This document shows, piece by piece, positions 8,955 to 16,705 of a stretch of DNA of 64,000 bases; position 1 is the stretch's first letter, and the number at the start of each line of letters is the position of its first letter. A program made the position numbers and the translations under genes. Under the pieces are notes generated by a model, which was given only the letters and a program-made list of their open reading frames with translations, was not told the DNA's origin and did no database searches. The stretch comes from Anaerolineaceae bacterium (GTDB lineage: Bacteria; Chloroflexota; Anaerolineae; Aggregatilineales; Phototrophicaceae), in the NCBI GenBank assembly GCA_002702065.1, contig NZXX01000001.1:248001-312000 (forward strand). Reading direction: 5' to 3'.

Positions 8955-8986
8955 AACGCAAAGATCGCAAAGAAGCAAAGACGCAG
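8955..8986 (+). repeat. CGCAAAG heptad repeat
   Basis: Tandem imperfect units (ACGCAAAG, TCGCAAAG, AAGCAAAG, ACGCAGAG). The stretch GCAAAGAT.GCAAAGAAGCAA recurs at 31517-31542. It is intergenic, between the SMP-30 gene and the terminator of the secreted-protein gene. Confidence 0.65.
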
Positions 8987-9009
8987 AGTGTTTCTGCCCG
9001 CAGATAAAC

Positions 9010-9034
9010 AAAAAGAGGCGCATGTCTGCGCCCC
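9010..9034 (-). terminator. Rho-independent terminator
   Basis: Read on the minus strand: a 6-bp GC stem (GGCGCA/TGCGCC) with a 4-base loop, followed by CTCTTTTTG. It lies 30 bp beyond the stop of the secreted-protein gene at 9064. Confidence 0.7.
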
Positions 9035-9063
9035 TTTGCGGGTCTGGATTTTGGGTAATTGAC

Positions 9064-9831
9064 CTATCCGCCGATAACGTCGGTGATGGTCCACTTGATG
9101 AGCTTGAACTGCTCGACGGGCAGGCCGCTGAAGATGAGGTCATAGTATTTGCCTTCATCGTCCGGCCCCAGGCTGATCTGGAATTCGCCGCTGTCGAGGG
9201 CATAGAGTGCCGCCTTTTCCCCGGCCTTGATCTCGGTGTTGCTGGCCGGTGGGTTATCGACCCAGGGCTGCAAATCCGCCAGTGTCACGGTGAACTGATA
9301 CTCACCTTTGCCGGCTTCGCCAATGGCATAGACGCGCAGTTCCGGGTTGCCGTCCACGTCTGTTTCCGGATAGACGGCGGCGATGTCGTCGCCCATCATC
9401 CAGTTGTTGCGATGATCCGGCGGTGTAACCTGGCTGCTGCCATCGAGAATAACGCTGATCGTATAGATAACCGGACCATTAGTCTCGTTGGTGTCCAGGG
9501 CGACTGTCAGGTGGTTGGCACCGTTTTCCAGGGTATGGCTGGCGTCAAAGCGGGTACCATCATCCACGTCGAACGAGGCATTAAAAACCTTGTCGCCATC
9601 CGCTGTGATGCTGGCTTTGCCATCCGCATACACACAGCCGGAGGTTGTGGTTATCGAAATCGTGATCTTTGCGCCTGCCGGGACATTGCTGACGCTCTTG
9701 CTGACATCCCCGTTGAGCGTACCTGTCCAGTTTGTGTTGGCCGCACAGGCGAATGCGGGTGCAGGCAGTACGACTGCTAACAGCACAATAAACACAGATA
9801 AAGGGAAAAGCCGAAGCAGCCTGTTGAACAT
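9064..9831 (-). CDS. Secreted protein of unknown function
   Basis: 255 residues from ATG at 9831, chosen because AAGGTGA lies just upstream and a good signal peptide (1-30, ending AFACA) starts there. An earlier in-frame ATG at 9879 adds an unlikely N-terminus. The mature part is beta-rich, with two Cys residues near the N-terminus (ACAANTN and SGC) that could form a disulphide. Repeated short Asp/Gly turns suggest an immunoglobulin-like or PPC-like fold. No catalytic motif was seen. It has its own terminator and lies downstream of another secreted protein on the same strand. Confidence 0.7.
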   Translation of the reverse strand: MFNRLLRLFPLSVFIVLLAVVLPAPAFACAANTNWTGTLNGDVSKSVSNVPAGAKITISITTTSGCVYADGKASITADGDKVFNASFDVDDGTRFDASHTLENGANHLTVALDTNETNGPVIYTISVILDGSSQVTPPDHRNNWMMGDDIAAVYPETDVDGNPELRVYAIGEAGKGEYQFTVTLADLQPWVDNPPASNTEIKAGEKAALYALDSGEFQISLGPDDEGKYYDLIFSGLPVEQFKLIKWTITDVIGG

Positions 9832-9926
9832 TGTTGTCACCTTAATACCTAATCGATACAGTATTAAGCGTATGACCATATGTTGTTTTTGTTAAGAAAT
9901 GTCCCCTGAATTTTTCATCAATGAAA

Positions 9927-9952
9927 CAGGCCGGAGTATGAACCCCGGCCTG
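9927..9952 (-). terminator. Rho-independent terminator
   Basis: A perfect 8-bp stem CAGGCCGG/CCGGCCTG with a 10-base loop, followed on the minus strand by TTTCATT. It lies 33 bp beyond the stop of the gene at 9985. The T-run is short, so termination may be partial. Confidence 0.6.
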
Positions 9953-9984
9953 TGGATAATCAGGTCAAATCTGCGGTGCAGCGC

Positions 9985-11025
9985 CTACTCCGCGTCGATG
10001 ACTTCCATCGCGGCGGTGTACTCGATGCGCTGCAGATCGGTGGTGAAGAACGATGGATGCACGTCCAGCCGGACGGTTCCGCTGGCGTTGGGGATAAAGT
10101 CCCACGCAACACGGGTGGCGTGCTGGGCTTCCAGTTCGGGGTCGAAGAAACGGGCTGTGTCCAGCAGTTCGAGCTGGATGCCACCTTCTTCGTCGGGCAG
10201 GTACTGGATGGTGAAGATGAAGCGGTATGTCTTGCCGGCTTCGACATCGACAGTATAGACTTCTGTGCCGGTCTGGCCTTCGCCATCACCCAGGATGAGG
10301 TCCTGCGGCGTTTCGCTCAGGTAGAGCTGCTCGGTGGCTTCGACCAGCAGTTCAACGCTCTCGCTCAACATGTCATCCGAATAGGAAGGGGTGACTTTGA
10401 TAAGATAGATGCCATCTTCCGGCAGGACAACGCGACGCAGCAAGGGGCTGTCGCCGGGGCCATCGTTGCTGTCTTCGTCGATTTCTTCTGCATCCACACC
10501 GACCAGGCTGATGTCCACATCATCTTCGCCAGTGGACTTGGCCGAAATGTTGACAACGGTGCCGGCTGTCGCTTCGAGGGTTGCATAAAGCTGGCCAGAA
10601 CCACCCTCTTCCGCTTCCAGTACGATCGGTTCATCAATCGACACGGCAACCGGGTCCACCACGTTGACGCGCAGCGCAAAGGCACCGGCATCGTCACCAA
10701 AATAGGAAGCACCTGCTTCAAGGGTGTAGGGGCCATCTTCCTGCGCGACGAAAGCCAGCAGGGCATTGTAGTCGATGCCGCTGTCATCGTCCGCCGCAAT
10801 TTCCTCGCCATCTTCCGTAAAGGCCACGTAAGCGTCAATCTCTTCCGATTCCATACTGACGATCAGCAGTTGGCCCTGCTCGGCATCGACGGTGTAAACC
10901 ACCGGATCGCCGTCATATTCACCTTCAACGGTTTCGCCGGGGGTCAGCGTTTCCTGGGCTGCGCCGGTCATAACCGCGATAAACAGCAGAATTAGGATAG
11001 AAAAAATCGAGACATAGCGTTTCAT
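9985..11025 (-). CDS. Secreted acidic protein with pre-peptidase C-terminal-like (PPC) repeats
   Basis: 346 residues. Signal peptide 1-23 ends TGAAQ. The mature protein is strongly acidic and beta-rich. The segments at about 25-130, 135-235 and 245-340 each begin with a TLTPGE- or VYTVDAEQGQ-type motif and contain the DG.Y.L pattern typical of PPC domains. PPC domains are usually appended to secreted peptidases, but no peptidase is present here, so it is likely a surface or substrate-binding protein. The function is unknown. It lies downstream of pheT but is separated from it by a terminator. Confidence 0.7.
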   Translation of the reverse strand: MKRYVSIFSILILLFIAVMTGAAQETLTPGETVEGEYDGDPVVYTVDAEQGQLLIVSMESEEIDAYVAFTEDGEEIAADDDSGIDYNALLAFVAQEDGPYTLEAGASYFGDDAGAFALRVNVVDPVAVSIDEPIVLEAEEGGSGQLYATLEATAGTVVNISAKSTGEDDVDISLVGVDAEEIDEDSNDGPGDSPLLRRVVLPEDGIYLIKVTPSYSDDMLSESVELLVEATEQLYLSETPQDLILGDGEGQTGTEVYTVDVEAGKTYRFIFTIQYLPDEEGGIQLELLDTARFFDPELEAQHATRVAWDFIPNASGTVRLDVHPSFFTTDLQRIEYTAAMEVIDAE

Positions 11026-11124
11026 GGGTGTTGTGAACTCCGTAGGTGCGAAGATAAAAATTCTGCATGTCCATTATGGCATAGAACCAAAATGGGAAAC
11101 CTTGACGTTGGCTGGTGTGGAATC

Positions 11125-11152
11125 AAAAAGGCCGGACTTGTGTATCCGGCCT
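11125..11152 (-). terminator. Rho-independent terminator of the phe operon
   Basis: An 8-bp stem AGGCCGGA/TCCGGCCT with an 8-base loop, followed on the minus strand by TTTTTGATT. It lies 9 bp beyond the pheT stop. Confidence 0.8.
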
Positions 11153-11160
11153 CTGGATGA

Positions 11161-13716
11161 TCAGGCGCGTAATTGGGCGCCAAGCTGGGTTTCGGTCGCC
11201 TTGACGATCTTGCGGTGAACGCGGGCGACTTCCTTGTCAGTCAGAGTCTTTTCGTCGGTCTGGTAGGTCAGGTTGTACGCCAGACTCTTGTGTCCCGACG
11301 GAATCGGATCACCCGCATAGACATCGAACAGCCGCACCGCTTTCAGCAGGTCGCCGCCAGCCTGCCAGATGACCGCTTCCACATCGGCGGCGGGGGTGGT
11401 GTCTTTGACGACCAGCGCGATGTCCTGGTAAACCGGCGGGGTGGTCGGCAGTGCTTGCAGGCTGAACATCTGGTAGTTCACCCGTGCCAGCAGGGCGTCG
11501 AGGTCAAATTCGGCGGCCAGCACTGGCGCTTCCGTCAGTTCGAAGTTACGGGCTACCACCGGATGCAGCTCGCCCATGACACCGATTTCGACATCGCCTG
11601 CCTTAACTAGTGCCGAGCGTCCGGGATGGAATGTCGGGTGGCTGGCGCGGTCAAATGAAACGCCGCCGACCTTCAACGTCGTCAGCAGCGAATCAACCAC
11701 GCCTTTCAGGTCGAAGTAATCCATCGCCCCTTCCGGCACGTCCCCGGTCCATGAGGCTGGATGCCGCTTCCCGGTCATGAGGATCGCCAGCCGGCGCGGT
11801 TCGTCGGGCAGCAGCTGACCGTCGCGCGGCAGATACACGCTGCCAATCTCGAACACCTGCTGGCTGTCGTGGTAACGGGCATTCTGGGCGGCAGTCTCCA
11901 GCATAACGGCCAGCAGGGTATGGCGCATCATGGTTTTGTCGGGCGTCGTCGGGTTGATGACCTCGACATAGGGCGAACTATGATAACCTGCTGCGCCATT
12001 GGGGGTCAGCAGCGCTTCCCGGTCGGCAGTGGTCAGCCGGTAGCTGATGTTTTCGCGCAGGCCCAGCGACACCAGAATGTCGCGGGTGTGTTCCTCATCT
12101 TCCAGCGCCGGGTTGGCCCGCTGCGGCGGCATCTCATCTTCGATGATGGTATCCGGCAGCGCATCATAGCCATGAATACGCGCGATTTCCTCGATCAGAT
12201 CCGCCTGACCCGTGACTGGTTCGTCGCTGATGTCCATACGATGGTCGGGTGTGACTACGTGCAGCGTGTCGCCCGTGATCGTCACGTCGAATTCAAGCCG
12301 TGTCAGAATCTGGGCGGCGGTTTCAATTGGGAAATCGACGCCCAGAATTCGGCGCACCTCGGCAATCGGCAGGTCGACGGTGACGGTTTCCGGCTTGAGT
12401 GGGTAATCATCAATCACGCCCTGGGCGATCTGGCCGCCACCTGTCTGGCGCATGAGTTCGATGCCGCGCTGTACACCGAGAATCGCCTGACTCGGATGCA
12501 CGCCCCGGCTGAAGCGTACCCCGGCATCGGTGATCACTTTCTGGGACTGCATGGTGCGGCGGATGTTGATGAAGTTCCAGTTGGCTGCTTCCAGCAGGAC
12601 GTTGCGCGTTTCGTCGGAAATTTCGGTTTCCGCGCCGCCGATGATGCCACCCATGCTGAGGATGCCCGCATCATCCAGCAGGATAATGTTGTGGTCTTCC
12701 AGGTCGCGCGTCACTTCGTCCAGCGTTTCCAGCTTTTCGCCGGGTTTCGCCAGCCGGGTGGTGATGGTCGGGGCTTTGCCACCGGCGCGCTCGACCAGCT
12801 TGTCATAATCGAAGGCGTGCAGCGGCTGACCGATCTCGAACGTGATGTAGTTGGTGACATCGACGATGTTGTTGATCGGACGCTGCCCGACCAGTTTCAG
12901 GCGATGCTGCATCCACTCCGGCGATGGCTGAACGGTGGTGTCGCGCAGCAGCGTCAGGGTGAAACGCGGGTTGAATTCTGGCGCTTCGATGTTGACGAAG
13001 GCCTGGCCCTCGATCGGGGGACCATCGGCGACAAAATCATAGGATGGGTAGCGCATTTCCTTGCCGAGCAGGGCGGCGACTTCGCGGGCGACACCGACCA
13101 CACTGAAGCAGCGCGCCAGATTCGGCGTCAGGTCAATGTCGAAAATTACATCGCCCAGCACATCCTGGAACGGCGTACCAGCGGCATAGTCAGCTTTGTG
13201 CTCCAGCAGGATAATGCCTTCATGTTCGTCGGAAATACCGAGTTCTTTCTCCGAGCAAACCATACTGCGGTTCGGGATGCCGCGCAGCGCTTTTTCCTTG
13301 AGGATCATGCGCTTGGGTTCGTCGCTATGACCGTCCCACACCTCGGCTCCTTCTTTGGCGAAGGCGGTCCACAGCGGCGGATCAATCGGTCCCTGTTCCT
13401 TATAGTCGAATAGGTTCGGCGCACCGGTGACACATTGCTCCAGTTCGTCACCGCCATAATCGACCATCGCCAGCACCAGCCGGTCAGCGTTGGGGTGGGC
13501 TTTTACCTCGCGGATCGCGCCCAGTAGAAGTTTCTCTCGATCCCACACCAGATGATCGGATGGCGGGATGCGCACGCCTTTCACCTGCTGCTGGGGCAGG
13601 CCTATATAATGAATGCCATTCACTTCCAACCCGGCCAGCGTCAGCCGTTCGGCCAGCAGTTCCGCCGGAATGTCGATGTCGACGTAGTCTTTCAACCACG
13701 AAATCGGTACAAGCAT
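11161..13716 (-). CDS. pheT: Phenylalanine-tRNA ligase beta subunit
   Basis: 851 residues, slightly longer than the usual 790-800. It forms the alpha2-beta2 enzyme that charges tRNA-Phe. Domains in order: N-terminal MLVPISWLKDYV start, tRNA-binding/EMAP-like OB fold (about 55-170, VKAHPNADRL and VCSEKELG), B3/4 editing domain (about 225-410), B5 domain, core catalytic-like domain, and C-terminal ferredoxin-like anticodon-binding domain ending VHRKIVKATE. A GAGG ribosome-binding site 8 bp upstream lies at the edge of a CAGTTGACAGTT-type repeat. It is last in the T-box-led phe operon, downstream of pheS and the potassium-channel gene. Confidence 0.97.
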   Translation of the reverse strand: MLVPISWLKDYVDIDIPAELLAERLTLAGLEVNGIHYIGLPQQQVKGVRIPPSDHLVWDREKLLLGAIREVKAHPNADRLVLAMVDYGGDELEQCVTGAPNLFDYKEQGPIDPPLWTAFAKEGAEVWDGHSDEPKRMILKEKALRGIPNRSMVCSEKELGISDEHEGIILLEHKADYAAGTPFQDVLGDVIFDIDLTPNLARCFSVVGVAREVAALLGKEMRYPSYDFVADGPPIEGQAFVNIEAPEFNPRFTLTLLRDTTVQPSPEWMQHRLKLVGQRPINNIVDVTNYITFEIGQPLHAFDYDKLVERAGGKAPTITTRLAKPGEKLETLDEVTRDLEDHNIILLDDAGILSMGGIIGGAETEISDETRNVLLEAANWNFINIRRTMQSQKVITDAGVRFSRGVHPSQAILGVQRGIELMRQTGGGQIAQGVIDDYPLKPETVTVDLPIAEVRRILGVDFPIETAAQILTRLEFDVTITGDTLHVVTPDHRMDISDEPVTGQADLIEEIARIHGYDALPDTIIEDEMPPQRANPALEDEEHTRDILVSLGLRENISYRLTTADREALLTPNGAAGYHSSPYVEVINPTTPDKTMMRHTLLAVMLETAAQNARYHDSQQVFEIGSVYLPRDGQLLPDEPRRLAILMTGKRHPASWTGDVPEGAMDYFDLKGVVDSLLTTLKVGGVSFDRASHPTFHPGRSALVKAGDVEIGVMGELHPVVARNFELTEAPVLAAEFDLDALLARVNYQMFSLQALPTTPPVYQDIALVVKDTTPAADVEAVIWQAGGDLLKAVRLFDVYAGDPIPSGHKSLAYNLTYQTDEKTLTDKEVARVHRKIVKATETQLGAQLRA

Positions 13717-13721
13717 AATTC

Positions 13722-13740
13722 AGTCCTCAGTTGACAGTTA
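13722..13740. repeat. CAGTTGACAGTT-type repeat at the pheT ribosome-binding site
   Basis: AGTCCTCAGTTGACAGTTA. The same AGTCCTCAGTT...GTTGACAGTT arrangement occurs just upstream of pheS (15262-15296). Read on the minus strand it contains ACTGAGGACT, whose GAGG is the likely Shine-Dalgarno of pheT. Confidence 0.65.
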
Positions 13741-13813
13741 GCGGTCATTTGTCACAGGCTGTCGGCTCTGCGCCTTCAGCAAAAAGTCGTCCTCTTGAAT
13801 GAGGCGGGCCTCG

Positions 13814-14212
13814 TCAAGGTTGTTCGGTTTCATCGGTGCGGGTTGTGCGATTGCCCATGATGCGCCGTGGCAGCCCCCCGCTGGTATCCCTGAAATCCGC
13901 AATGAGCGCGATAAAGCTGGCAATCACCCCCAGCCCCACCAGAATATAGAACATGGTGAATATTTTCCCGGCATCAGTTTGTGGCGTCAGGTCACCATAG
14001 CCCACCGTCGTCAGCGTGACGACCGCAAAATACAGCGAGTCGAGCCAGCGCCAGCCTTCCACGACCCGATAAAAGATCGTCCCTGCGACCAGAATCAGGA
14101 TGGTGGCATAGACCAGCCCACGCGTTTCCGGCTGCCTGAGCGCCTGCCGCGCGGCCCGGCGGATACGTGCGGACATCAGCCAGATAGCAAACAAGACCGG
14201 GATAACGGGCAT
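13814..14212 (-). CDS. Two-transmembrane potassium channel
   Basis: 132 residues. TM1 is about 31-48, a pore helix with selectivity filter TTVGYGD occupies 68-74, and TM2 is about 84-105. This is the minimal KcsA-like ion channel 2 architecture, which tetramerises to conduct K+. No ligand-binding RCK domain follows; the short C-terminal tail is charged. AGGAGGG 5 bp before ATG overlaps the stop region of pheS, so translation should follow pheS. Its place between pheS and pheT means it is transcribed under the Phe T-box. Confidence 0.88.
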   Translation of the reverse strand: MPVIPVLFAIWLMSARIRRAARQALRQPETRGLVYATILILVAGTIFYRVVEGWRWLDSLYFAVVTLTTVGYGDLTPQTDAGKIFTMFYILVGLGVIASFIALIADFRDTSGGLPRRIMGNRTTRTDETEQP

Positions 14213-14221
14213 GCCGCCCTC

Positions 14222-15256
14222 CTAGAACTGCTCCAGAAAACGCAGGTCGTTGCCCCAGAAATAGCGAATGTCAGTGATGCCGTGCTTGAGCATGGTGGCG
14301 CGTTCCGGCCCCATGCCAAAGGCGAAGCCGCTCCACACCGATGGGTCATAGCCGCCGTTGCGCAGCACATTCGGATGCACCATGCCCGCGCCGGAAATTT
14401 CCAGCCAGCCCGTGTATTTACAAACACGACAGCCCGTGCCGCCACACAGGAAACATTCCGCATCCACTTCCATGCTGGGTTCGGTGAAGGGGAAGTAGGA
14501 GGCCCGGAAGCGCACCTGCACATCGTTGCCATACATGCGCCGGGCGAATTCGGCAATGGTGCCCTTCAGGTCCGTCATGCGGATATTGCGCCCAACCGCC
14601 AGCCCTTCCACCTGATGGAACTGCACCTCACTGCGGGCGGTGATTTGCTCGTGGCGATAGCACATGCCGGGCAGAATGACGCGGATCGGTTTGGTGCCAT
14701 TGTCGCCCAGTTCCTGCATCGCCCGAATCTGCCCCGGTGAGGTCTGCGTGCGCAGGATGACATCCGGCTTGTTGGTGTAGAAGGTGTCCTGCATTTCGCG
14801 CGCCGGGTGATGGGGCGGGAAATTGAGCAGCTGGAAGTTGTATTCGTCAGTTTCGACATCGCGGCTGCGGAACACCTGAAAGCCCATCTCACCCCAGACG
14901 TGCGCGTACAGCCGCAGCGTTTGGGTGGAAGGATGCAGCCCCCCGACGGGACGTGCCCGGCCCGGCAGGCTGATGTCGATCTGGCCTTCTTCCAGGTCTG
15001 CTGCCAGTTCCTGCTGCTCGATGAGGGCGGCGCGCTGGGTATGGGCATCGGTCAGCAGGTTCTTGATTTCATTGGCGCGCTTGCCAAAGCTGGCCCGGTC
15101 CTCCGCTGGCAGTTTGCCGGTGCTGCGCAGCATTTCGGTGATGACCCCTTTGCGGCCCAGAAACTGGATTTCCCAGTCATGCAGGTTGTCGCTGCTGGTG
15201 ATGGTTTCCAGTTGCTTGAGCGCGTCTTCATAATGTGTTTCGAGTTGTTGAAGCAT
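14222..15256 (-). CDS. pheS: Phenylalanine-tRNA ligase alpha subunit
   Basis: 344 residues, normal length. An N-terminal coiled-coil arm (about 1-90) precedes the class II catalytic core: motif 2 region CYRHEQITARSEVQFHQVEG and motif 3 GFAFGMGPERATML near the C-terminus, with the PHHPAREMQDTFY substrate loop. The core contains four Cys (CFLCGGTGCRVCKYTG), which suggests an inserted zinc-knuckle-like element seen in some bacterial PheS. It is cotranscribed with pheT behind a T-box leader. A CAGTT-type repeat supplies GAGG upstream of the start. Confidence 0.97.
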   Translation of the reverse strand: MLQQLETHYEDALKQLETITSSDNLHDWEIQFLGRKGVITEMLRSTGKLPAEDRASFGKRANEIKNLLTDAHTQRAALIEQQELAADLEEGQIDISLPGRARPVGGLHPSTQTLRLYAHVWGEMGFQVFRSRDVETDEYNFQLLNFPPHHPAREMQDTFYTNKPDVILRTQTSPGQIRAMQELGDNGTKPIRVILPGMCYRHEQITARSEVQFHQVEGLAVGRNIRMTDLKGTIAEFARRMYGNDVQVRFRASYFPFTEPSMEVDAECFLCGGTGCRVCKYTGWLEISGAGMVHPNVLRNGGYDPSVWSGFAFGMGPERATMLKHGITDIRYFWGNDLRFLEQF

Positions 15257-15261
15257 GGGTT

Positions 15262-15296
15262 AGTCCTCAGTTTTGAGTTGACAGTTTTCAGTTACA
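15262..15296. repeat. CAGTTTTGAGTTGACAGTT-type repeat array
   Basis: Successive CAGTTTT, GAGTTGACAGTT and TCAGTTACAG units lie between pheS and the four-helix-bundle gene. Related arrays lie at 13722, 15683, 17270, 25425 and 27340. On the minus strand the array ends with ACTGAGGACT next to the pheS start. Confidence 0.65.
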
Positions 15297-15300
15297 GATT

Positions 15301-15663
15301 TTAGCTGCGTCGCGTTTCGAGATACTGAATCAAACCTGTGAGCATCTTCTTGACTTCAATAATCTGGTCGTTGACATGTTGATAATCCACTTCGCCGATA
15401 AAAGTCAGGTCACTCGCCAAAAGCAGATGATATTCAAGTTCATAGGCGGAACCGAGGGCAATTCGTAAAAATCGAATCAACTCCGCATTGCTGCCTCGGC
15501 CTGATCCTTCGGCAATGTTGGCAGGGACCGAAGCGGCGGCCCGCTTTATTTGACTGGTCAGGCCATACAACTCCTCTTTCGGGAAGTTCGAGGTGACTTG
15601 ATAGATATTTAGGGTCAGTTGATGCGCTTTCTCCCAGACTTTGAGGCTCTTGTAATCACTCAT
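15301..15663 (-). CDS. Four-helix bundle protein (S23/IVP family)
   Basis: 120 residues from ATG at 15663, supported by GGAG 8 bp upstream. Landmarks of the S23-like family are the KSLKVWEKAHQL start, FPKEELYGLTSQIKRAAASV, NIAEGSGRGS and the ELEYHLLLA helix. Members were first seen encoded within 23S rRNA intervening sequences and are scattered in many genomes; their role is unclear. Here the gene sits between a Phe T-box leader and pheS and is bracketed on both sides by CAGTT-type repeats, as if inserted as a cassette. Confidence 0.9.
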   Translation of the reverse strand: MSDYKSLKVWEKAHQLTLNIYQVTSNFPKEELYGLTSQIKRAAASVPANIAEGSGRGSNAELIRFLRIALGSAYELEYHLLLASDLTFIGEVDYQHVNDQIIEVKKMLTGLIQYLETRRS

Positions 15664-15682
15664 GCCTGCATCTCCGGTCATC

Positions 15683-15731
15683 AGTGCACGTTATCTTTTT
15701 CTGATAACTGTCCACTGATCACTCATAACTG
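15683..15731. repeat. Degenerate CAGTT/ACTGAT repeat array
   Basis: Units CAGTGCACG, CTGATAACTGTC, CACTGATCACTC and ATAACTGCC lie between the T-box terminator and the four-helix-bundle gene. It is the second flank of that gene. Confidence 0.5.
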
Positions 15732-15738
15732 CCCAACA

Positions 15739-16075
15739 AAAAACGCCCACGTCCCCACACATCAGGGACGAGAGCGTCAGCATGAGCGATCTCCCGCGGT
15801 ACCACCCTGGTTGGCTGCGCCAGATCACGTCTACAGGCAGCCCACCTCATTTTGGCCGCTAACGCCGGCACCAGCGGAGCAAGCTACTGATCCGTCTCCA
15901 CTACCAATGGACACAGCACATCGTGTCCCTACGGATAGGTATTTGGATAAGGATGTTCACCTGTCAGCTCAGGAGGGAATTCCGCTGCGGTTAACCTGCC
16001 GGTGCTCCCAGTCAATGGCATCCGGCTCCCTGGTGGTAACACTTGCGGCGGACTGTCTCCGTCATTGCTTTTACG
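15739..16075 (-). ncRNA. T-box riboswitch leader of the phe operon
   Basis: On the minus strand the T-box consensus AGGGTGGTACCGCGGGAG lies at about 15790-15807. It is followed by a strong terminator stem (GCTCTCGTCCC pairing with GGGGACGTGGGC) and a run of six T ending near 15741. Upstream are about 270 bases of Stem I-III-like sequence. A UUC triplet in the Stem I 3' side (15979-15977, within GGAATTCC) is a candidate Phe specifier. Uncharged tRNA-Phe should stabilise the antiterminator and allow transcription of the four-helix-bundle gene, pheS, the K+ channel and pheT. The specifier assignment needs folding to confirm. Confidence 0.92.
15909..15932. repeat. GTAGGG palindromic element inside the T-box leader
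   Basis: Read on the minus strand it begins GTAGGGACAC and ends GTGTCC, forming a hairpin. It matches 19 of 24 positions of the element at 31566-31589. It may form one of the linker stems of the T-box. Confidence 0.5.
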
Positions 16076-16081
16076 GCAGTT

Positions 16082-16111
16082 ATTATGCAGGCAGACGAGA
16101 TGGCTTGTCAA
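16082..16111 (-). promoter_or_regulatory. Promoter of the phe operon
   Basis: Perfect -35 TTGACA (16111-16106) and -10 CATAAT (16087-16082), 18 bp apart on the minus strand. They place transcription start near 16075, at the beginning of the T-box leader. Confidence 0.75.
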
Positions 16112-16190
16112 CCCCTCGGTGCCAATAAGAAGACGAACCATACTGATCTATCTGCGCCTGTTAAAGCGAAATTTAATCCGCTTTTATCTC

Positions 16191-16219
16191 TTGACACCTT
16201 TTGCGAACTATGCTAATGT
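16191..16219 (+). promoter_or_regulatory. Promoter of the HTH gene
   Basis: Perfect -35 TTGACA at 16191-16196, 17-bp spacer, and extended -10 TGCTAATGT (hexamer 16214-16219). It lies 30 bp before the HTH-protein start and is divergent from the phe promoter. Confidence 0.65.
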
Positions 16220-16248
16220 GTTACGGATTCTGAAAGGTGGTGTATATC

Positions 16249-16464
16249 ATGTCAGACAAAGTGAAACCCGTTATCGAAGCAGGAGCCGTATATTCCCGGC
16301 AGGAAGCAGCCGAAGCGCTGGGCATTAGCCTCAGTACGCTCAAGCGGCTGATTAAAAACGGCCATCTGCGGGTGAGCAAGCCAAATGGTATGCGCCGCGT
16401 GTTCATTACTGGTGAAAGCATTGTCTCAATGCTCGATGATACCGCAGTGGAGAGGGGCGCATAG
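16249..16464 (+). CDS. Excisionase/MerR-type helix-turn-helix protein
   Basis: 71 residues from ATG at 16249 (AAAGGTGG upstream). The single domain matches HTH_17/excisionase-family proteins: YSRQEAAEALGISLSTLKRL followed by a basic wing ending GMRRVFITGESI. Proteins of this type bind DNA as phage excision factors or small regulators. No integrase or phage gene is nearby, so a free-standing regulator is more likely than a prophage remnant. Its own promoter and a strong downstream terminator at 16706 define a short transcription unit. Confidence 0.85.
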   Translation: MSDKVKPVIEAGAVYSRQEAAEALGISLSTLKRLIKNGHLRVSKPNGMRRVFITGESIVSMLDDTAVERGA

Positions 16465-16466
16465 AA

Positions 16467-16676
16467 ATGCTCGCACGGCATACGATCCTCAACAACAGAA
16501 TATCTCTGTTGCCGATCATGCCTGATCGCAATCGCATTGCGCCTGTTTTCAACTGGCTGCTGGCTGGATTCGATTCCGATTCCGGGCGGACGTTCGCCGC
16601 CTTTGGCCTCGGCAGCAATGAAGTTCGCGGACGATTTTGGTCTCACAAGCGGAGGCGTGTGCCAGTAGGCACATGA
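16467..16676 (+). CDS. Possible small protein downstream of the HTH gene
   Basis: 69 residues. ATG lies 2 bp after the HTH stop, with GGAGAGGGG about 9 bp upstream (inside the HTH gene). It is rich in Arg, Phe and Gly with no recognisable domain. The frame ends just before a strong terminator, so the RNA certainly covers it. Whether it is translated is uncertain; it could equally be a 3' untranslated region. Confidence 0.3.
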   Translation: MLARHTILNNRISLLPIMPDRNRIAPVFNWLLAGFDSDSGRTFAAFGLGSNEVRGRFWSHKRRRVPVGT

Positions 16677-16705
16677 CCCAACCGCATACCCGGCCCTGGC
16701 AACGA

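Noticed and set aside
11761..13413. A 550-codon plus-strand frame opposite pheT
   Set aside because: It is a mirror of pheT, with no own motif.
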